Assembly: GCA_009693305.1 (NCBI GenBank)
Contig: SHXN01000002.1
Span: 1-37,992, forward strand
Source of the DNA: Limnohabitans sp.
GTDB lineage: Bacteria; Pseudomonadota; Gammaproteobacteria; Burkholderiales; Burkholderiaceae_C
Length of the DNA: 37,992 bases
Direction of reading: 5' to 3'
The translations under genes and the position numbers were made by a program. Below, one piece after another: positions 34,388 to 37,992 of this stretch. Every line of letters starts with the position of its first letter. The stretch's first letter is position 1. The notes beneath the pieces were generated by a model. It did not search any database. It had not been told where the DNA came from and saw nothing but the letters and a program-made list of their open reading frames with translations.

Positions 34388-36187
34388 ATGAGCTCACCTT
34401 ACGATGAAAACAAAGAAAGCGCCAAGCCCAGTCATTTTTTGCGTCAAGTCATTGAAAACGATCTGACTCAAAAAACCTACGCAACCCGAAAATGGGGCGG
34501 CTCTCCTGGTAACGCCGAGCACCACCAACAAGGTTCGGTTGACGTCGCAAAAATTCGCACGCGTTTTCCGCCAGAGCCTAACGGCTATTTACACATCGGC
34601 CACGCAAAAAGTATTTGTATCAATTTTGGATTGGCGCGCGACTATGGTGGCGTTTGTCATTTACGACTCGATGACACCAATCCTGAAAAAGAAGACACCG
34701 AATATGTGAATGCCATTATTGATGCGGTGCATTGGATGGGTTTTGAGTGGCAATCCAACTTTAATAACCAAGCCACCGAACATCTCTATCACGCCAGCGA
34801 TTATTTTGATTTTATGTATGAGGCTGCCGAATATCTGATTGAAGCGGGACACGCTTATGTGGATGAACAAAGCGCCGATGAAATGCGAATCAATCGCGGC
34901 GACTTCAGTACACCCGGAAAAAACAGTCTGTTTAGAAACAAAACGCCAACTGAACATTTGGCGCGCTTTCGTGAAATGCGCGACGGAAAATTAGTCGAAG
35001 GCTCTGCAGTTTTGCGTGCCAAGATCGACATGGGCTCGCCAAATATCAATTTGCGTGACCCTGCGATTTATCGCATTCGATTTGCTACACACCACAACAC
35101 AGGTGACAAATGGTGCATCTACCCGATGTATACATTCGCTCATCCCATCGAAGACGCACTCGAACAAATCACGCACAGTATTTGCACGCTTGAATTTGAA
35201 GATCAACGACCCTTTTATGATTGGTTGCTGCAACGTTTGATCGAAGGAAAACTTCTGAGCGCACCACCACCGCGTCAGTATGAATTTTCGCGACTCAATC
35301 TCACTTATGTCATCACCAGCAAAAGAAAATTAGCCCAGCTGGTAACAGAAAAAAAAGTCGGTGGATGGGACGACCCCCGAATGCCAACCATTGTGGGACT
35401 GCGGCGGCGTGGCTATACCCCACAAAGCTTGCAATTGTTTGCCGAACGCATTGGTGTCACCAAAAGCGATAGTTGGATCGACTACAGCACACTAGAGACA
35501 TGTTTGCGAGAAGACTTAGATCCTAAGGCTGCTCGCGCCATGGTGGTTTTGGACCCCGTCAAGTTGGTCATCACCAATTGGAAAACCTTGCACGGCGTCG
35601 ATGCATTGGATGCGTGCCAAGCACCTATTCATCCACACATTCCAGAATTGGGCAAGCGACAATTTCATTTTGGAAAAACTTTGTGGATTGAACGATCAGA
35701 TTACGAAGAGACGCCACAAAAAGGATTTTTTAGATTGTTTCCGGGCAATCGCGTGCGTCTCAAATACGGTCACGTGATTGAATGCAAAGGCGCCAGATAC
35801 GACGCCAAAGAACAACTGCAAGAAGTTCATGCCGAACTCATCGCCGATACCAAAAGCGGCACACCTGGATCGGACAGCGTCAAAGTCAAAGGCGTGATTA
35901 CATGGGTGAGCACACACGATGCAGTGGCTTGCGAAGTGCGCTTGTACGATCGCTTATTTCAAGATGCGCAACCCGATGCGGGCGGTAAAGATTTTTTAAG
36001 CTGTTTAAACCCCAATAGCTTGCAAGTGGCTCAAGCATGGATGGAACCTTCTTTGGCCAAGACTCAAACAGGTCAACATTTTCAATTTGAAAGACACGGC
36101 TATTTTGTTGCCGATGCACACGATCACACATCCACTAAAGCCGTATTTAATAAAGCAGTAGGGCTCAAAGACAGTTGGAGCAAGTAA
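34388..36187 (+). CDS. glnS: glutaminyl-tRNA synthetase
   Basis: TRFPPEPNGYLHIGHAKSICINFGLA, LRLDDTNPEKE, GWDDPRMPTIVGLRRRGYTP. Confidence 0.98.
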   Translation: MSSPYDENKESAKPSHFLRQVIENDLTQKTYATRKWGGSPGNAEHHQQGSVDVAKIRTRFPPEPNGYLHIGHAKSICINFGLARDYGGVCHLRLDDTNPEKEDTEYVNAIIDAVHWMGFEWQSNFNNQATEHLYHASDYFDFMYEAAEYLIEAGHAYVDEQSADEMRINRGDFSTPGKNSLFRNKTPTEHLARFREMRDGKLVEGSAVLRAKIDMGSPNINLRDPAIYRIRFATHHNTGDKWCIYPMYTFAHPIEDALEQITHSICTLEFEDQRPFYDWLLQRLIEGKLLSAPPPRQYEFSRLNLTYVITSKRKLAQLVTEKKVGGWDDPRMPTIVGLRRRGYTPQSLQLFAERIGVTKSDSWIDYSTLETCLREDLDPKAARAMVVLDPVKLVITNWKTLHGVDALDACQAPIHPHIPELGKRQFHFGKTLWIERSDYEETPQKGFFRLFPGNRVRLKYGHVIECKGARYDAKEQLQEVHAELIADTKSGTPGSDSVKVKGVITWVSTHDAVACEVRLYDRLFQDAQPDAGGKDFLSCLNPNSLQVAQAWMEPSLAKTQTGQHFQFERHGYFVADAHDHTSTKAVFNKAVGLKDSWSK

Positions 36188-36228
36188 GTCTCTCTCTCTT
36201 TTATTTTTAAACCAACCACGGAGGTTCT

Positions 36229-36375
36229 ATGGCCAAAGGTGAACAACGCAGTAACAAAATGACGAAGAAGCCCAAAAAGGATATGTCCGCTCCAAAAACA
36301 TCGACATCGGATCGTCCCATGCCTCCCATGACGTTTGTTGCACCACGCGGCAAACTCAAAAACAAACCCGATTAA
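36229..36375 (+). CDS. small basic hypothetical protein (48 aa)
   Basis: MAKGEQRSNKMTKKPKKDMSAPKTSTSDRPMPPMTFVAPRGKLKNKPD* with a GGAGG-type RBS; absent from the supplied ORF track. Confidence 0.7.
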   Translation: MAKGEQRSNKMTKKPKKDMSAPKTSTSDRPMPPMTFVAPRGKLKNKPD

Positions 36376-36386
36376 ATTCAACGCAA

Positions 36387-37226
36387 GTGTGGCCTATGCC
36401 CCAAGAAATTTTTAACGGCCAAATTTGCGAACGCATTGCCTTGTCAGCAAACGATCAAGTATTGGTTTGCCAACAAGGCGTGCATGTCGTGTCTTGGATT
36501 GCAAATGGTCAAGAAAGATTGTTTTTAAGCTCGCGCAATCATTGGGACGGTCATTCGACCATTCGTGGCGGCATACCCATTTGCTTTCCCCAATTCAATA
36601 TGCGTGGTCCTTTGGTCAAACACGGCTTTGCACGAAATTTGCCTTGGCAGTTGGGCGCAAGTGTTCCAACGGCAGATGCGATTGAACAAACATTTGTTCT
36701 TCAAAATTCAGATGAATCCCAAACGAATTGGAATCAATTGTTTGAAGCAAACCTCACGATTGAATTAAAACAAGGTCAACTCAATATTCAGTTGTCAGTG
36801 ATCAATTCAGATTTCAAGCCTTTGTTGTTTACTGGCGCTATGCATACTTACTTTAAAGTTGCAAACATCGATCAAACACAACTGACTGGTCTCAAAGATC
36901 AATCTGAATGGGACTCACTCACCGACGTCACATCCAAGGCCAATGAGGTGTTGGTTTTTAAAAGCGAATTTGATCGCGTCTATCAATCCATTCAAACACC
37001 ACTGCACCTGCAAGACGGTCAACAACATTTAATGATTGAGCAAAGCAACACTTGGCAAAACACAGTGGTATGGAATCCTGGCAGCGTCAAATGCGCACAG
37101 CTTGCTGATATGCCGCCTGATGGATACAAACACATGTTGTGCGTAGAAGCCGCGCAAGTTTTTAATCCGATTGAAGTTTTGCCAGGAGATACTTGGCAAG
37201 GATGGCAACGAATAAGCGTTGCCTAA
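36387..37226 (+). CDS. yeaD: D-hexose-6-phosphate mutarotase (aldose 1-epimerase family)
   Basis: GGIPICFPQFN, KHGFARNLPW, HTYFKVANI. Confidence 0.92.
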   Translation: MWPMPQEIFNGQICERIALSANDQVLVCQQGVHVVSWIANGQERLFLSSRNHWDGHSTIRGGIPICFPQFNMRGPLVKHGFARNLPWQLGASVPTADAIEQTFVLQNSDESQTNWNQLFEANLTIELKQGQLNIQLSVINSDFKPLLFTGAMHTYFKVANIDQTQLTGLKDQSEWDSLTDVTSKANEVLVFKSEFDRVYQSIQTPLHLQDGQQHLMIEQSNTWQNTVVWNPGSVKCAQLADMPPDGYKHMLCVEAAQVFNPIEVLPGDTWQGWQRISVA

Positions 37227-37231
37227 AATAT

Positions 37232-37732
37232 TTAGTGGACCGAACCCTTCATTGTGGCGGCGGCTAAATCAAGCGGCACCACTGCAATACCTTCATCGAT
37301 CAGCTCTTGTCTTTCTTTGGCGGTAGCAATGCCGCGGATGCCACGCTCTTCGGATTCGCCGTAATGAATTTTGCGCGCTTCTTCTGCAAATTGGTGGCCC
37401 ACATCTTCTGTTGTGCTCATCACTTGCGCCATCACTTGCATCCAAGCGGCTTGCAACTGCTCAGAGTTGATACTGGCCACCGCTTGGTTTTCTTTGACCG
37501 CAACAGTGTCGACAGGTGCGGTTGTTTGGGTCTCTTGCGCAACTGCTTTAGCCTCGCCCCGAGAAGAAGTGAGATTGAGTCGTGGCGCGCTGAGTAGCTT
37601 TGTAATTTGTGAGTTGCCACAGACGGGGCAAGCAATCAAAGAGCGGCTATTTTGGCTTTGAAAATCGTCTTCCGAAGCAAACCATCCCTCAAAACTATGA
37701 AGGTGTGCGCATTGGAGATCAAGAACTTTCAT
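37232..37732 (-). CDS. DUF1178 family protein
   Basis: MKVLDLQCAHLHSFEGWFASEDDFQSQ...CPVCGNSQITKLLSAPRLN. Confidence 0.92.
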   Translation of the reverse strand: MKVLDLQCAHLHSFEGWFASEDDFQSQNSRSLIACPVCGNSQITKLLSAPRLNLTSSRGEAKAVAQETQTTAPVDTVAVKENQAVASINSEQLQAAWMQVMAQVMSTTEDVGHQFAEEARKIHYGESEERGIRGIATAKERQELIDEGIAVVPLDLAAATMKGSVH

Positions 37733-37753
37733 GGCTCTATTATGGCAAAGTGC

Positions 37754-37992
37754 TCAAGCCTGTGCAGACTGCCAATTCAAAGACCACACACCGGCTAGAT
37801 GATTTTGCAACCACATCATGCCGATGAGGATTTTGCAGTCGGTGATTTGCCCATCTCAACACCATGCCATGGCTTGATCAAAACCGACGGTCATGAAGTC
37901 CAAATGCTCGCCCTCGTCCAATTGTCGACTGCCAGCTTGCAAATCTTTAGCAAATCACATTTCAATGTATTCTGTGGAATAACTGATCACAG
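37754..37992 (-). pseudogene. NUDIX hydrolase (ADP-ribose pyrophosphatase-like) C-terminal region with two in-frame TGA codons, extends past the window edge
   Basis: Minus-strand frame: VISYSTEYIEM*FAKDLQAGSRQLDEGEHLDFMTVGFDQAMAWC*DGQITDCKILIGMMWLQNHLAGVWSLNWQSAQA*; TGA at 37955-37957 and 37856-37858. Confidence 0.65.

Overview
The window carries a low-GC accessory segment (about 1-3.9 kb), then a truncated IS256-family transposase, then a long conserved housekeeping segment of beta-proteobacterial (Burkholderiales-like) character. The housekeeping genes run slyD-like remnant, dut, coaBC, pyrG, kdsA, eno, ftsB, hslO, gamma-carbonic anhydrase, DUF455, xerD, Bug/TctC receptor, AEC transporter, murB, yajQ, plsY, aldo/keto reductase, AMP-dependent synthetase, alpha/beta hydrolase, HI0933-like flavoprotein, rpsU, yqeY, pmbA, yjgA, mog, cysE, trmJ, suhB, mutS, uppP, glnS, yeaD, DUF1178 and a NUDIX remnant. 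The strongest non-routine signal is a 120-bp transposase-less element with perfect 19-bp terminal inverted repeats (GGTTCTGTCGCAATAAGGA), present in three apparently identical copies. One copy is a breakpoint joining a truncated IS256 transposase to a 5'-truncated slyD-like gene, with mismatched flanks. The other two copies are direct repeats around a tyrosine-recombinase fragment, and this 774-bp MITE-passenger-MITE unit interrupts trmJ with a perfect 8-bp target duplication (CTTCGTTG) on its outer edges. The second theme is gene decay or recoding: in-frame TAG at conserved Tyr positions in eno and a Bug receptor gene, an in-frame TAA in an accessory ORF, two in-frame TGAs in a NUDIX remnant, and two apparent -1 frameshifts at A-rich Lys codons. 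This could be early genome reduction, sequencing error, or recoding, and the sequence alone cannot decide between them. All family calls come from reading the translations; no database search was run.
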